Shown here: in pieces, positions 10,601-20,400 of the stretch
Layout: every line of letters starts with the position of its first letter
Numbering within the stretch: position 1 is the stretch's first letter
From: Pedobacter caeni
GTDB lineage: Bacteria; Bacteroidota; Bacteroidia; Sphingobacteriales; Sphingobacteriaceae
Assembly (NCBI RefSeq): GCF_900129215.1
Contig: NZ_FQUQ01000002.1
Span: 1,612,001-1,676,000 of the forward strand
Direction of reading: 5' to 3'
DNA length: 64,000 nucleotides
Translations under genes and position numbers: made by a program
The notes under the pieces: generated by a model
Told to the model about the DNA's origin: nothing
The model's input: only the letters and a program-made list of their open reading frames with translations
The model's database searches: none

Positions 10601-10952
10601 TGTTTTCCAGCAATCTGAAATTGAGCAGTTGCGCTGCACCAAGTCTTACCGTTATGTTTTCCTTTTTGTCGGATTGCATCCCAATCATAGCGCTTGTTAC
10701 AGCATAAGGACCGCCAATGCGAAGGTTGTTCAGTGTATAACGACCATCTGCGTCTGTTGACAGTGCATAACGTGTTCCCGAAGGGGTATGAATTGCAGTG
10801 ATGGTAGCGCCAGGTAGTGGACCACCCTTAGGATCCGTAACCTGACCCGCCAGGGTGCCTCCTGTTTCTTGTGCACTCAGGGAGAAAGCACACAATAACA
10901 GAATCAGCACCAGAAGCGGATAGCCACTATATATTTTATAAGTATTTTTCAT
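7665..10952 (-). CDS. Oar-like TonB-dependent receptor with carboxypeptidase-regulatory domain
   Basis: This is a 1095-residue outer-membrane receptor. A signal peptide (residues 1-28, ending SLSAQ) is followed by a carboxypeptidase regulatory-like domain (about 33-110: GQVTDPKGGPLPGATITA). A plug domain follows (about 130-260, with NMPTVSRSLTDITRLTPQ and RSGTNSISGSVYGFGRNA) and then a long beta barrel ending in LGLRYTF with a terminal Phe. It lacks an STN domain, so it is probably a transporter and not a signal transducer. It is the last gene of the operon starting with the sigma factor at 22881, 41 bp after the third FAS1 lipoprotein, with a strong terminator behind it. The substrate is unknown. 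Confidence 0.92.
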   Translation of the reverse strand: MKNTYKIYSGYPLLVLILLLCAFSLSAQETGGTLAGQVTDPKGGPLPGATITAIHTPSGTRYALSTDADGRYTLNNLRIGGPYAVTSAMIGMQSDKKENITVRLGAAQLLNFRLLENNQQLAEVMISAHVSPGQANTYGTGKNISAAQVRNMPTVSRSLTDITRLTPQGSRDNSFGGTNFRYNNVTIDGAINNDAIGFSPSAGGQTGTSGMTGSSTRTNSISLDAIEDMQVYLAPFDVKIGNFTGGSINAVTRSGTNSISGSVYGFGRNAAITGKDRVGTLGVMNNDFYDYQTGLRIGFPIIKNKLFFFSNEEITRRQDPTQLFVGTAETAGIMSVSDAEHIKNTTISRYGNIFDAGTAGIYNNWNRSSKFFNRLDWNINDQLQLAIRNNTILSKATHMDRDQQDFRFSSMAFEQKNNQSSTVAELKSRFNNQLSGNLVLGYTMVNDNRTPLSDPTLPQVQIQGNTPGTTIYLGTDREASIFDMKQKTWELTANLNWNLGRHKLLLGTHNELYRINYGFVNSWNGRVDYLNIDDFLNNNPYRVRGSYNYTDNTRDYILNNPAANFKVNMYSLYLQDEIRLSDKLSITPGLRADLTYLPVHPELSNKVKNILTDPDFGSTYTYTPLNRLQNNFLKKIQLSPRVGFRYDAMGDQSLILRGGAGIFTGRIPFAWLAYAYYNTGDSYGAFDQKADQQPFTPGSDPIRPNPNAIGNFISQNGTIINNPNSGRTQADLVDNDFLMPKVFRGSLGLDYSMEKDWKFTVEGMYTKNIRDVLFQQLNTRDNPKWYGYDTERQQPLYSGSVDPRFSNIYLLSNTSEGYRYSLTGTISKTILEKLNATISYTYGESKDLSNGVRNSMESNWQLNQSLLPNKPSLAYSNFDIRQRIVANISYNLIWEKAGKTNVSLFLSAQSGSPFSYGIVNNSIQGLPQQVSLVYIPKREQAINNFQDKAATAAHPAQTAAEQATAFNAFIDGNPYLNSRRGNFTERNAGRTPWNVQADLHLAQDLFFNKSKTQYLTITADITNLTNLISKNWGVQYFSANTFNSTSSVGLTPTLFPPQQNEGNIPVYTFNNPGKPYSIDYFSSRAQLQLGLRYTF

Positions 10953-10993
10953 CTTGATTGTTAGGATTGAACTGTTTTAGAATTAGATGCCGG

Positions 10994-12001
10994 TTACTGG
11001 AGCTGTGCCAGTGGTTTATTGAGTACGTGAACGATTCCATTGCCACATAATACATCCTGCCGGATGAGTATCGCTTCCTCTCCTGGCTGGAAGTGAGGAG
11101 CTTTCAAGACAATATGATGCGCATTAGGATTGTTATAAATGTAGTAGGCCACATTTTCAGCCATCATCTGTATACCCGATAATGAATTGATCATGATTGG
11201 TGAATTTTCAGGATAGCTTTGTAGTTCATAATCAACAATAAAATGGAATCCTGTAATGAGGTGCGCTTTTACAAAATTGACTAACATTGTCGGGTCCGCA
11301 TTCCTGATGTCCTCAAGTGTAACGAATCCCAATTGTTGCATCGCGGCATTGTCAGGAGCAAAAATGGTGTAGTTTTGCTGAACATTTTGTAGGGTAGTTA
11401 ACATGCCGGCCTGCTTCAGTGCAAAATTAAAAAGCGAAGTGTTGGAGGCATTGCCTAATGCTTCGGTGACATCAGCGTACTGGTTGGCCTCTATCACCTG
11501 ACTCAGAACGTACAGTATGCCATTTGATGCCCGTTTCACCTGAGGCAATAACTTGGCCCCATTTATAGCCGTTACAGTGTCTTTTCCTGTAATTTGTTTG
11601 GTGAAATAATACTTACGGGCCTTTATAAATTCTATTGGCTGGTTATAACCAACAGGGAGAAGACTCAGATCATGAATTTCATTAAATGTATGAAAATCAG
11701 CAATACGGGCCAGGTAGGCAACATCAACGTTCAGTAAAGCGGCAGGACCGGCAAATCCTAAGTCAGTAAATGCCTTATCCGAGGGAACCAATAAAGTGAA
11801 GGGCCCCTTTTCTTTCAGCTTATCCCTTCTATTTGTTTTTACCAATAAGGTTTCAAACATTTTTAAATTCAAATTATCGCGAATGATATTGGCCAGAAGG
11901 CCATTGTCCGTTGGGGGAGCAACAGCTTCTTTTTTACAGGAAATTTGAAAAAGTAAGGTGAAACCCATCAGACAAATGAGTAATAATTTATTTCTTTTCA
12001 T
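10994..12001 (-). CDS. Double-FAS1 (fasciclin) lipoprotein A
   Basis: This is a surface or periplasmic lipoprotein of 335 residues from the Met at 12001. The frame is open further upstream but would overlap the preceding gene, and this Met is directly followed by a lipobox signal peptide (MKRNKLLLICLMGF...QISCKK). Two FAS1 domains follow. The first is at about residues 35-175 (FTLLVPSDKAFTDLGF; SNGILYVLSQVIE) and the second at about 180-335 (YTIFAPDNAAMQQLGF; GNGIVHVLNKPL). FAS1 domains mediate adhesion or ligand binding. It lies 10 bp after the second FAS1 gene and 41 bp before the receptor gene, in one transcript. Confidence 0.88.
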   Translation of the reverse strand: MKRNKLLLICLMGFTLLFQISCKKEAVAPPTDNGLLANIIRDNLNLKMFETLLVKTNRRDKLKEKGPFTLLVPSDKAFTDLGFAGPAALLNVDVAYLARIADFHTFNEIHDLSLLPVGYNQPIEFIKARKYYFTKQITGKDTVTAINGAKLLPQVKRASNGILYVLSQVIEANQYADVTEALGNASNTSLFNFALKQAGMLTTLQNVQQNYTIFAPDNAAMQQLGFVTLEDIRNADPTMLVNFVKAHLITGFHFIVDYELQSYPENSPIMINSLSGIQMMAENVAYYIYNNPNAHHIVLKAPHFQPGEEAILIRQDVLCGNGIVHVLNKPLAQLQ

Positions 12002-12011
12002 AATTGACAGC

Positions 12012-13250
12012 TTACTTAAGTTTAAAATTTTCAGGTACCAAAATGGCATCCAGGACATGTAATGGGCCATTCATGGTTCTAATGTCTTTCTCTATAAAAT
12101 TTGCCCGAGGATAAGCTGAGCCCTTGATGCCAATTTTTGGTGGACTGTTATTGCCTTGAGGAAAATCAAAGTTGAATTCGGGAAGATTATTGAGCGGTCC
12201 AAAAAACTGATTGGTCATCATATAACTATAAATCGGCTGGAACTGCAGCACCTTTTGCTCCAGGCCGTCCTTATAACCTCGTCCGGTAGGCCAAAGTAAA
12301 TGATAGCTGAGTAAGCTATCGACAGTAAAGTCCCCGCTGAAGGACCAGGATTCAGGATCAACTTTGGGTTCAGTTCTGCTCTTATTAAAGGCAATCAGAT
12401 CATCTGCTGTATTAAAACCTAATTTTTTAAAAGCATCATTGGTTGGCATTAGCATGGTATAGCGCATCACTCTAAGCTGAGATAATGGCTGGTCCGGATC
12501 AAATTCCGTATTTTTTAGTTTAAGGATATAATCATTTGCCTGAGTCAGGTGAATTCCTGTAGCTTCAAAAAATATCTCTTTATATCTCTGATCCCGCCAA
12601 CGGAGGTAATCAAGGAAAATGGTAAACCTGGGATCTTTGCTAACCATACCCCACATATCAGCAGGGACTGTTAACAAGTGTTTTAGGGGAATGGCTATGT
12701 TATTGTTGGTTAATGTAATCTGCTCCCCAAGTTCTGCGGTTTGCCCATCTATTAAAAATCCTGAATTGGCATAGCTGATCGTCAGTGGATACAAATAATC
12801 TCCACGGTTGTAAATAAGATCGGTTAAAAACGTATTTTGATTGGTACTTCCTGATGTTTGTTTAACAACATTGAAATCTACTGCATTTCGCAAGGCATGA
12901 TAGCGGATTATTTTTTTTGCCAGGGTATCCTGTAAATTTGCTGCGTTTGCAGCGGTAATGCCCGCTTGGTTTAAAGTATTGTTGTCTAATAGTAAAATGG
13001 TATAGGTAGCCGTTTTATGTGTGGTCAGGTATTGATCCATATCCGCCTTCTGCCACAATATTTTATAGACAGAATAATCCGGAGTAGCTAAAATTTCCGC
13101 CATTGTACTGGTTTTTACCGGGGTTAAAGGAATTTCTTCGCCCTGCGCAGGTGGCATAAACTCTTTTTTTGCACACGAACCCAACACTATTGCTGCGATA
13201 AGGAAAGAAAAAAATATCCTGACATGGCTAAGTAATGTCTTAGTTTTCAT
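12012..13250 (-). CDS. Double-FAS1 (fasciclin) lipoprotein B
   Basis: This is a 412-residue lipoprotein with an SPII signal peptide (lipobox ending VLGSCAKK). Two diverged FAS1 domains are visible. One is near residues 50-200 (TYTILLLDNNTLNQAGI, then LKHLLTVPADMWG). The other is near 205-412 (MLMPTNDAFKKLGF, then MNGPLHVLDAILVP). It is the middle member of three consecutive FAS1 genes, which differ greatly in sequence and so are old duplicates with probably different partners. It is predicted to be exported to the outer membrane; its ligand is unknown. Confidence 0.86.
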   Translation of the reverse strand: MKTKTLLSHVRIFFSFLIAAIVLGSCAKKEFMPPAQGEEIPLTPVKTSTMAEILATPDYSVYKILWQKADMDQYLTTHKTATYTILLLDNNTLNQAGITAANAANLQDTLAKKIIRYHALRNAVDFNVVKQTSGSTNQNTFLTDLIYNRGDYLYPLTISYANSGFLIDGQTAELGEQITLTNNNIAIPLKHLLTVPADMWGMVSKDPRFTIFLDYLRWRDQRYKEIFFEATGIHLTQANDYILKLKNTEFDPDQPLSQLRVMRYTMLMPTNDAFKKLGFNTADDLIAFNKSRTEPKVDPESWSFSGDFTVDSLLSYHLLWPTGRGYKDGLEQKVLQFQPIYSYMMTNQFFGPLNNLPEFNFDFPQGNNSPPKIGIKGSAYPRANFIEKDIRTMNGPLHVLDAILVPENFKLK

Positions 13251-13310
13251 TGTTTTGTCTTTTAATTAATGCTTAATTTCTGTTTGAATGTACCAACACC
13301 AGGGTGTTGT

Positions 13311-14423
13311 TTATTTCCTGGCATCTGCGGGAAAAACAAGCGCCTCATCCAGTTCATTTACAACACCATTGGTACATTCTACGCTGATTAAGCCCATCTT
13401 ACTGGACATAATATATCTGGTATTTAAAGTGTTGTCCTTTTTTACATCATAGATGAAAACTCCGGTCATGACTCTGTTAAGGGGATAGTCGCCCAGTTTC
13501 CTCCCTATTCCGGTCCGGTAGTCATCATCACCTGTGTGGTATAAGACATATTCACCATATATACCAACTGGACCTGGATAGAAGTCCATTGGAAAAAGTA
13601 CCACGGGATCCTGGGTAAGTACATGACCGGGAATGAGGTAGCTGCTAAAGAGAAAAGGGTGATAATCAACTGGATTCATCGTGCTTAGGGATGATGGAGT
13701 AATACCGGCATCGGCCAGTTTTTCATTGCTTACCGGGAAAACTGTGTATGGACCAGAACCTTTTAATTTATCCCAAAGGCCAAACTTTTTTAGGGCATCA
13801 CAAAATACACTGTACCTGGTGTTTTTGATTAAATAGCTTTGCAGGTCACCATGTGCATATTGTAAAGGCATATTGATGATATGTAAAATGCCATTTGAAA
13901 GAGGCAAATCGCGACCCATTGTGGGAACTTCAGCACCATTAACATACATTTGAAAAGATGCCGGCGAATAACTGGGACGTTCAGTTCCGGCGAGGTAAAG
14001 AAAATCGCCGTTCAGGTTTACAAAACGGTTATCGATAGTGCTGCTTGGAATGTTATCTGCACTTGAATTAATCAGACTGGTCGTAACGTGTGCCTGAACC
14101 AGTAATTTTGCCGTTTCAACATCCATTTGGTTGATCGCTGCGACATTGTTAATCCCTACCGCCTTAAATGCATCATCATTTGGTACAAACAGGGTTATTC
14201 CTTTGGTTTGACTCAGTTTATCACCCAGCTCTGCACGTTTGATCGCTGCAGAAAAGAAGGTGAGGTCGTAATTGTTTTTTATGAAGTCGGTAGCAGTTCT
14301 AAAGTTTTCGTTCTCTTGATCTAAATTGATCTCTTCGTGTTTACAGCCCGCCATAAAAAACAGTACCACCATCAGTAGGTATTGGAGAAAGCTATGGTGT
14401 TTAAATTTTGGTATTGTTTTCAT
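13311..14423 (-). CDS. Double-FAS1 (fasciclin) lipoprotein C
   Basis: This is a 370-residue lipoprotein. The signal peptide ends in the lipobox MAGCKH. FAS1 domain 1 is at about residues 40-190 (ITLFVPNDDAFKAVGI; SNGILHIINMPLQ). Domain 2 is at about 195-370 (YTVFPVSNEKLADAGI; TNGVVNELDEALVFP). It is the first of three FAS1 lipoproteins in the operon, 60 bp downstream of a DUF4397-like lipoprotein. Two FAS1 domains per protein is a constant feature of the three genes. Proposed role (inference): an extracellular lid or adhesin partner for one of the two receptors of the operon. Confidence 0.87.
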   Translation of the reverse strand: MKTIPKFKHHSFLQYLLMVVLFFMAGCKHEEINLDQENENFRTATDFIKNNYDLTFFSAAIKRAELGDKLSQTKGITLFVPNDDAFKAVGINNVAAINQMDVETAKLLVQAHVTTSLINSSADNIPSSTIDNRFVNLNGDFLYLAGTERPSYSPASFQMYVNGAEVPTMGRDLPLSNGILHIINMPLQYAHGDLQSYLIKNTRYSVFCDALKKFGLWDKLKGSGPYTVFPVSNEKLADAGITPSSLSTMNPVDYHPFLFSSYLIPGHVLTQDPVVLFPMDFYPGPVGIYGEYVLYHTGDDDYRTGIGRKLGDYPLNRVMTGVFIYDVKKDNTLNTRYIMSSKMGLISVECTNGVVNELDEALVFPADARK

Positions 14424-14483
14424 CTTCTTTGTTTTAAATAAATGTTTTGGACAGCAGGCCTAAGCCTTGTTTTTATCCTCATT

Positions 14484-15701
14484 TTAATAGACCGGAGCTG
14501 GGAATGTCCGCTGTACACTGGTCAGATAAATCTTTCCATTGACTACCTCGATGGTATTTATAGTGGCGAATGATTGCGACTTATTTTTACCGGAATGGGT
14601 GGTGATAATGAGGTTGTTTAAGGGTTGTTTGCCAAAATTCCGGGAGTAATCAAAGTCTTCTTTAATGGTAGCATTACACCTGACCTGCAAAATTTTAGTT
14701 TTTGTATCGCCACCAGGAAATTCCTGATCGGGATTTAATCCCGGAAGGGCGAAAGTAAAAGCAGGCATGATATTGCTGACTATTTCCTCTGGAGGCTGAT
14801 TTACAAACAATGGAAAGCTATAGTAAGGATGGACTGATGCATCGGTCACATTACGGGTTAATGTTCCCCATAATTGGTTTATATACCCTGGTATAGGTGG
14901 TTTCTCGTTAAAACTGCTCTTATTTAAGTCGTCAAATAAGGTGCAATAGATATTCATTTCGTCCTGAATGCCAAAGGGGGTGCCTGTAAAATTGAGCCCA
15001 AGCGTGTTGGCTTTTTGATTAGCAGGAGCCTGCCAAAAACCTTTGCTGCTTAAATTGTAAAAATTCACATATACCCTGTCGTTGGCAAAGCCCTGTTTGT
15101 AAAAATTTTCTTTACGCAGGTATGCTATGTTTTCCTTGGTTTTGAAATCTTTCTGCAGCACATGCATGGTATAAACCTCCTTCGCTTCTAAATTAAGAGT
15201 GGTATCAACGGTGATTTGCTTGCGGAATCGTTCTTCCAATTGTGCAAATGGGGTGGTCGTTCTTGGCCGGAGCACAAACATGATCCGGTGCTGTCCGGAA
15301 GGTACCTGTGCCCAGCTGGCTAAATTGAAACCGTTCGTGACAGGAGCAACGAGCACGTCGGCATTGCCTGGAAATTCATAGTTTGAGGCATTGACATTCC
15401 CTGTATAAGTAGGGAATGGTGGGGCATAAAACCTCCGTGTATCCAGAAAGTCACCTACAATGCCTGCGCCAATTGGGATACCTTTGCTATCTAGCTGTGG
15501 GTCGATCAGCATGGCCAGATAGGGTAAGGGTTCATCTTTATTAGCAAGGGTAACGATGTAATCTAAATTGTTAAAAACCCTTAAATAAGCGGGATCAGTA
15601 ACAGTTCTATGTTCAAATTTGCTGCAGGAAGTTATGAACAGCAGCAACAATAGGGCTGCGCACTGCAAGAATATCCTGTTTTTACATCCAAAATTTTTCA
15701 T
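14484..15701 (-). CDS. DUF4397-like surface lipoprotein, 405 aa
   Basis: The signal peptide ends in the lipobox FITSCSK, giving a mature lipoprotein of about 380 residues. The first half resembles a DUF4397-type beta sandwich (AYLRVFNNLDYIV, then WAQVPSGQHRIMFVLRP). The second half (from about residue 180) has no family I recognise. The start is 1 bp after the stop of the preceding 587-residue gene, so the two are translationally coupled. It takes the position a SusD-like gene would hold after a SusC-type receptor, but no SusD features such as TPR helices are seen. Confidence 0.75.
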   Translation of the reverse strand: MKNFGCKNRIFLQCAALLLLLFITSCSKFEHRTVTDPAYLRVFNNLDYIVTLANKDEPLPYLAMLIDPQLDSKGIPIGAGIVGDFLDTRRFYAPPFPTYTGNVNASNYEFPGNADVLVAPVTNGFNLASWAQVPSGQHRIMFVLRPRTTTPFAQLEERFRKQITVDTTLNLEAKEVYTMHVLQKDFKTKENIAYLRKENFYKQGFANDRVYVNFYNLSSKGFWQAPANQKANTLGLNFTGTPFGIQDEMNIYCTLFDDLNKSSFNEKPPIPGYINQLWGTLTRNVTDASVHPYYSFPLFVNQPPEEIVSNIMPAFTFALPGLNPDQEFPGGDTKTKILQVRCNATIKEDFDYSRNFGKQPLNNLIITTHSGKNKSQSFATINTIEVVNGKIYLTSVQRTFPAPVY

Positions 15702-15702
15702 G

Positions 15703-17466
15703 TTATTGATTGTGTTTTATGATAATTATTTTTGGCTTATGTGCTGGTGATGTCGCTTTATAACTGCCAATCAGGGCAACAGAATAGTAACCCCGTTCGT
15801 GTGTAGGTAAATTTCCACGTACGGTATACAAATCTTTATTGGCAATGAAATCCTGCCCGCTGATATTTTTTAGGTCTGGCAGCCAGTTGCCGGGAACCGA
15901 ATTAGGTTTGGATTGAAAAGCATAGATATTAAAAGGGGCTGTAATGGCCCCACCCATATTCACATAAGGGTACCTGTTGATTACTTGTCCGGGTTGCAGG
16001 TTTTGAAATGCAGCAGGTTCCGTATAATACTGCTGTTCAGCACCACCACCAGCACCTATTTTTTCCCCGGTACGCTGAGCAAAAGTGAGGTATGGTTCCT
16101 CAGGACAGAAATTAAAAAAACGGGCATTAAAAGGGAAAAGCTGTGTGATTTGATTATAGACCGCATTGTCCTGTCCACCTGGAACATACCAGTATCCGGT
16201 TAAATTGTTATGAGCAACGCTGATTTGAGTTTGCCCTTGTGCATTTTGATTGACCCATGCAGAAACATTATCATTTGCATCGAGAAGCACATCAGTCGTT
16301 GCCAGTACTTTTTGGTTTGCGTCAAGTGCTTCCAGTTTGTAACTGCCTTTGGTAAACATCTGATATGGACTCGCCTTACCATAAGCTATCTGGTTAATAA
16401 TTTGACCAGCTATCCTCAGGCTGATGTCACTGCTACCAGGCAAAGCGTTCACCGCCTGTAAATGTGCTAAGGTAATATTTGCCGGAGGAGCAATGTCTTC
16501 AATGATTTCAAAAGCATTTTGAAAATTTGGAATGAAGCTTCCTCCTTCATCCATATAATGATTTAAACTTCTGGGAGAGATCACGATCGTATAAACCCCA
16601 CCCGGCATGTAATTCTTAATTGGCGCAAAGGAGATATATTGCCCTTTTTGAAATCGCTCGGTGATAGAAGAGGTAGCCGGATCAACGGCAGCTGTTGTTT
16701 CAGCAACAGGTGGATTCTGACCATAAGGAAGCTGACGTTGATCAGAGGTTAGCACCCGGAATTGATAGGTTCCATAGGGTATTTCTACATATTCAGACCA
16801 TTTTCCCTGAGCAATCTGACTGGTCCGCTGATGTATGGCGTCGCCATTGGCATAACTGAGGGTATACTGATCTAACAGGTCTTCGGTGTCCGGAGTTGTG
16901 CCTTGCCCTGAGCTCTTAATCTTTGCAGCGAGGTTGATGATCCTTATTTTAAAATATCCGGCGCGTTGGGGGCCGGTTTCATCTCTGGGGATTTCCAGGA
17001 CCCTGGACTGCGGGTAGTCAGGTTCAACAAATTTTTCTGATGTCCAGACATAATAATCTTTGGCCCGGGTATCGGTTTCCTTCACCTGAAAACTGACTTT
17101 ACCAATAGACAATTGCGGGCCATTAGCCTCCAACCTGATATCTGTAGCCTTTGTGGAATTCAATATTGCTTGTGGGATATTCCATGTTTTTCCCAAACGC
17201 CCATTCAAAGAAAAGTACCTGGTACGCTTCAGGTAATTTTGACCAGAGCCATCATCTTGTATGAAATTGGTCAAAGAATCCCGGTTATTGACAATCACCT
17301 GGTTCATGTCAATCAGGTTAATTACCCTTAATTTTGAAGTGTTTATGACTTCCTGTTGTATCCTGTTGTCTTCCTGAAACCCGATCTTATCTTTCTTGCA
17401 GGCCTGCAAAGTGATCAAGATCAAGGCGAAGGACAAAATGTATATAAAATTTCTAATTACTCCCAT
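15703..17466 (-). CDS. DUF4397-repeat surface lipoprotein, 587 aa
   Basis: This is a lipoprotein with signal peptide and lipobox (ITLQACKK). At least two or three DUF4397-like segments are visible: near residue 45 (SKLRVINLIDMNQVIV), near 170 (YFKIRIINLAA, IPYGTYQFRVL) and near 345 (HLQAVNALPGSSDISLRI, GSYKLEALDANQKVLAT). It begins on the stop codon of the STN-type receptor (TAATG overlap), so the receptor and this lipoprotein are made together and are likely physical partners. The start is fixed by that overlap. Function is unknown; a carbohydrate- or protein-binding accessory role is inferred. Confidence 0.78.
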   Translation of the reverse strand: MGVIRNFIYILSFALILITLQACKKDKIGFQEDNRIQQEVINTSKLRVINLIDMNQVIVNNRDSLTNFIQDDGSGQNYLKRTRYFSLNGRLGKTWNIPQAILNSTKATDIRLEANGPQLSIGKVSFQVKETDTRAKDYYVWTSEKFVEPDYPQSRVLEIPRDETGPQRAGYFKIRIINLAAKIKSSGQGTTPDTEDLLDQYTLSYANGDAIHQRTSQIAQGKWSEYVEIPYGTYQFRVLTSDQRQLPYGQNPPVAETTAAVDPATSSITERFQKGQYISFAPIKNYMPGGVYTIVISPRSLNHYMDEGGSFIPNFQNAFEIIEDIAPPANITLAHLQAVNALPGSSDISLRIAGQIINQIAYGKASPYQMFTKGSYKLEALDANQKVLATTDVLLDANDNVSAWVNQNAQGQTQISVAHNNLTGYWYVPGGQDNAVYNQITQLFPFNARFFNFCPEEPYLTFAQRTGEKIGAGGGAEQQYYTEPAAFQNLQPGQVINRYPYVNMGGAITAPFNIYAFQSKPNSVPGNWLPDLKNISGQDFIANKDLYTVRGNLPTHERGYYSVALIGSYKATSPAHKPKIIIIKHNQ

Positions 17467-20400
17467 TACTTAAATAGATTGTAAGTGAATCCTACCATAA
17501 TTTCTGCTCCGCGCTTATAGCTGCGGTTAATGTATTCGTTTCCATACCATCTTCCGTTGCTTCCAGGGTTGGCATAAACGGTTTTAATGGCTGGATTAAG
17601 TATGTTTTTTGCATAACCTTTTAAAAGAACTCTGTTGCTTAACTTCTGACTGAAGACGAAGTCTAGCATTGGAACAGGCCTGGAATATAAATCAGGCTCT
17701 CCGGTTAAATTGATTTGAATCAATCGTTCGCCTACGATATTGAATGTCCCGGTAAGGCTGGTGCCCCATTTGGCATACTCAAAGTTAAGCCAGGTGTTGA
17801 CTGAGTAGGGGGCTTGCTCAAATAATGGACTTTTCTCTGAGGCATACCGGTCAATAATCCGGTTTGCCAATAACCGTTGTTGTGTCTTCTTCACTTCACT
17901 TTGTGCAAGCAAGAGATTAAAGCCCATGTTAAAAGACGATAAGGGTTGCCATAGCTTACCCAGATTTTTTACGAGTTCCAGTTCGAGCCCCCATACGTAA
18001 CCGGTGTTGGGGTCATTCTGGAACTGAATGGTCGGGAATTCCGGAAAACGGGCATCAATACCCTCAGTCCGCAGACTATATACCTTGATTAACTGGTTGT
18101 TGAGTCTTTTGCCAAATGCGGATAAGGCGATCACCTCCCCCTTGTCGGGGAACCATTCCCAGCGAAAATCAATGTTCTCCGTTTTTTGATTGATGAGGTC
18201 TTTGTTTCCTACGACTAAACCCATCTGGAAAGCATCAAACTCAAATACATTGGTAATTTCCCTTAACTCGGGCCTGGCTAAAGCCGTATTAAATGCCGCC
18301 CGGAAGTTCATGTTTTCCTTTAGCGTATAAGTTGCATTCAGGGAATAGTAAGGCATGTAATTGGTTTTGTATTTGGAATTTGGGTTGATCAATACAATAG
18401 GGATCCGGTTTCCTTTAGCATCAGGAGCAGTCAATGCAGGATCAAGAAAGATATTTGCCGTATCTACGACCGACTGTATATCTGTTTTTTCGAATCGAAC
18501 CCCACCTGCAACCCTCAACTCATCAGTAACCTGAAGATCCAGCATTCCATAAATGGCTTTGGTTTCGAAATACCCCTTGTAGTTATTGGGTGATTTTAAG
18601 GTATTGTATAGAAAGCCGCCCAGGGGTAACTGTCCTTCACCAGCCGATCCAGTAGGTACTTTTACCCCAATAATATCATTACTTACCAATCTGTCTAAAT
18701 CACCCTGTGCCTGATAAAGCATGGCTTCTTTTGACGAAGAAAAGTTAGAGCCAGGTAAAAACAGCACGTTTTCACTGAAGGTCCGGTCGCGGTTCAGATA
18801 GTTGAACCCGGTTTTAAAGGTTTGTTTATGTCCGAATAAAGGAAATGGAATGCTTAAATCCGCTTTGTAGTTATAGTTATCTTCATTCATAGTTCTCCAG
18901 CGACGACCATTTGGCTCAGCCTGCATGATGCCATAAGGCCCGAAGCCGTTAATATAACCTGATGATAAGGCATAAAGATGATCGGTATAGAGGTAATCCA
19001 GGTGTCCGTTTTTTCCTGCAGTAGGACTACGGTCGATATAGGTTGCACCTCCGGGTGGACTATAATTAACGAGGCTTCCAAAACGAAAATCCGGGTTGTT
19101 GTGGTAAGAGGTAGATTTGGCGATATTGTAACTTAATACCGGAGCGTAATCAGAACTTAACAATTTATGTTCCCCCTGTAAATTGAAGGTTTGCAGGTTT
19201 CGACGTGTTTGTTTTAGAGAATAGGTGCTATTGGTTGCGGTACCAGGTAAAGCACTATATAGGTAAGTTCCGTACAAATTGGTGGCTTCGTTTTCAGCTC
19301 CCCAGCTTCCCAGGTATTGAAAGCTGATTTCATGACGGGAGTTAAAGCGATAGGCCAAACCCGCAAGCGTTCCATAGTTAAGGATTTCTGTACCCGTATT
19401 CTCTGCAAAGAGAATTGAACGGCCCATGCGTAAGGTGTTGGGGGTGGTAAAGTTGGGTATATTTCTGGGGCTGAATATCTGCGGATTTCCGGTAACCAGG
19501 CCCTGGAATATACTGTATTGTGAAAGCGTGCCCTGGTAAATGTCTGAGGTACGGCGGTAATAGTTTCCACCCAAAATAACACCTAAACGATGGTTTTTAA
19601 AAACCTGATAACTGTTGCCAAAAGTAGCCGAATACAACTGATTAATCGGGGCCTTTCGGTATGTTGTCGTCATGATCGGATCAAAACTTTGCATGATATT
19701 GTTGATACGGGATACCTCAGCTCTGGAAGCTGGATTATACCCACTATTGGCAATCAATGCCTGGATATCTTCCAGTCCGTTTTTGTATTGATGCGATAGA
19801 TTTTTGAAGTCCTGGCTCAAGTTTTTATCCTTTATTTTGCCACCGAACGGACCCATTTCGCTATTCCAGAAGCTATTGTAATTGCCGCCAATGCCAATAT
19901 TAGAATTGAAGCCAGATTGCGCAACAACATCAAAAATCATTTTATCCGGAATGGACTTGGTTTTTAATTCTACAATTCCTGCAGCAGCATCTGCGGGCTT
20001 ATCGGGGGTCACGGTTTTATAAACAGTAATGTTATCCAGGAGGGAGGCCGGAACAAGATCCAAAGGTATTGAGCTACGGTCCGGATTAGAGGAAGCCAGC
20101 CTGACTCCATTGAGCTGTCCGATTACACTTCGGTCTCCCAAGCCACGGATAGCCACATATTTATCGTCGGTGATGGTTACACCTGATACCCGTTGTAAGG
20201 CCTGAGTCGTGGTAATACTTCCTGTCTTTTCAATCATTGCTGAAGAAATTGCATCCTGAATGACAGCAGATTTTTTGCGTTCGTTTAATACCGCAACATC
20301 AGTACTTGTGTTTCGTCTGGCCTGGACAGTAACTTCCGTCAGGGTGGTCTGGGCTGGAACCAATGCAACTGTGATATTGACTGAAGAAGCATTTACTTTC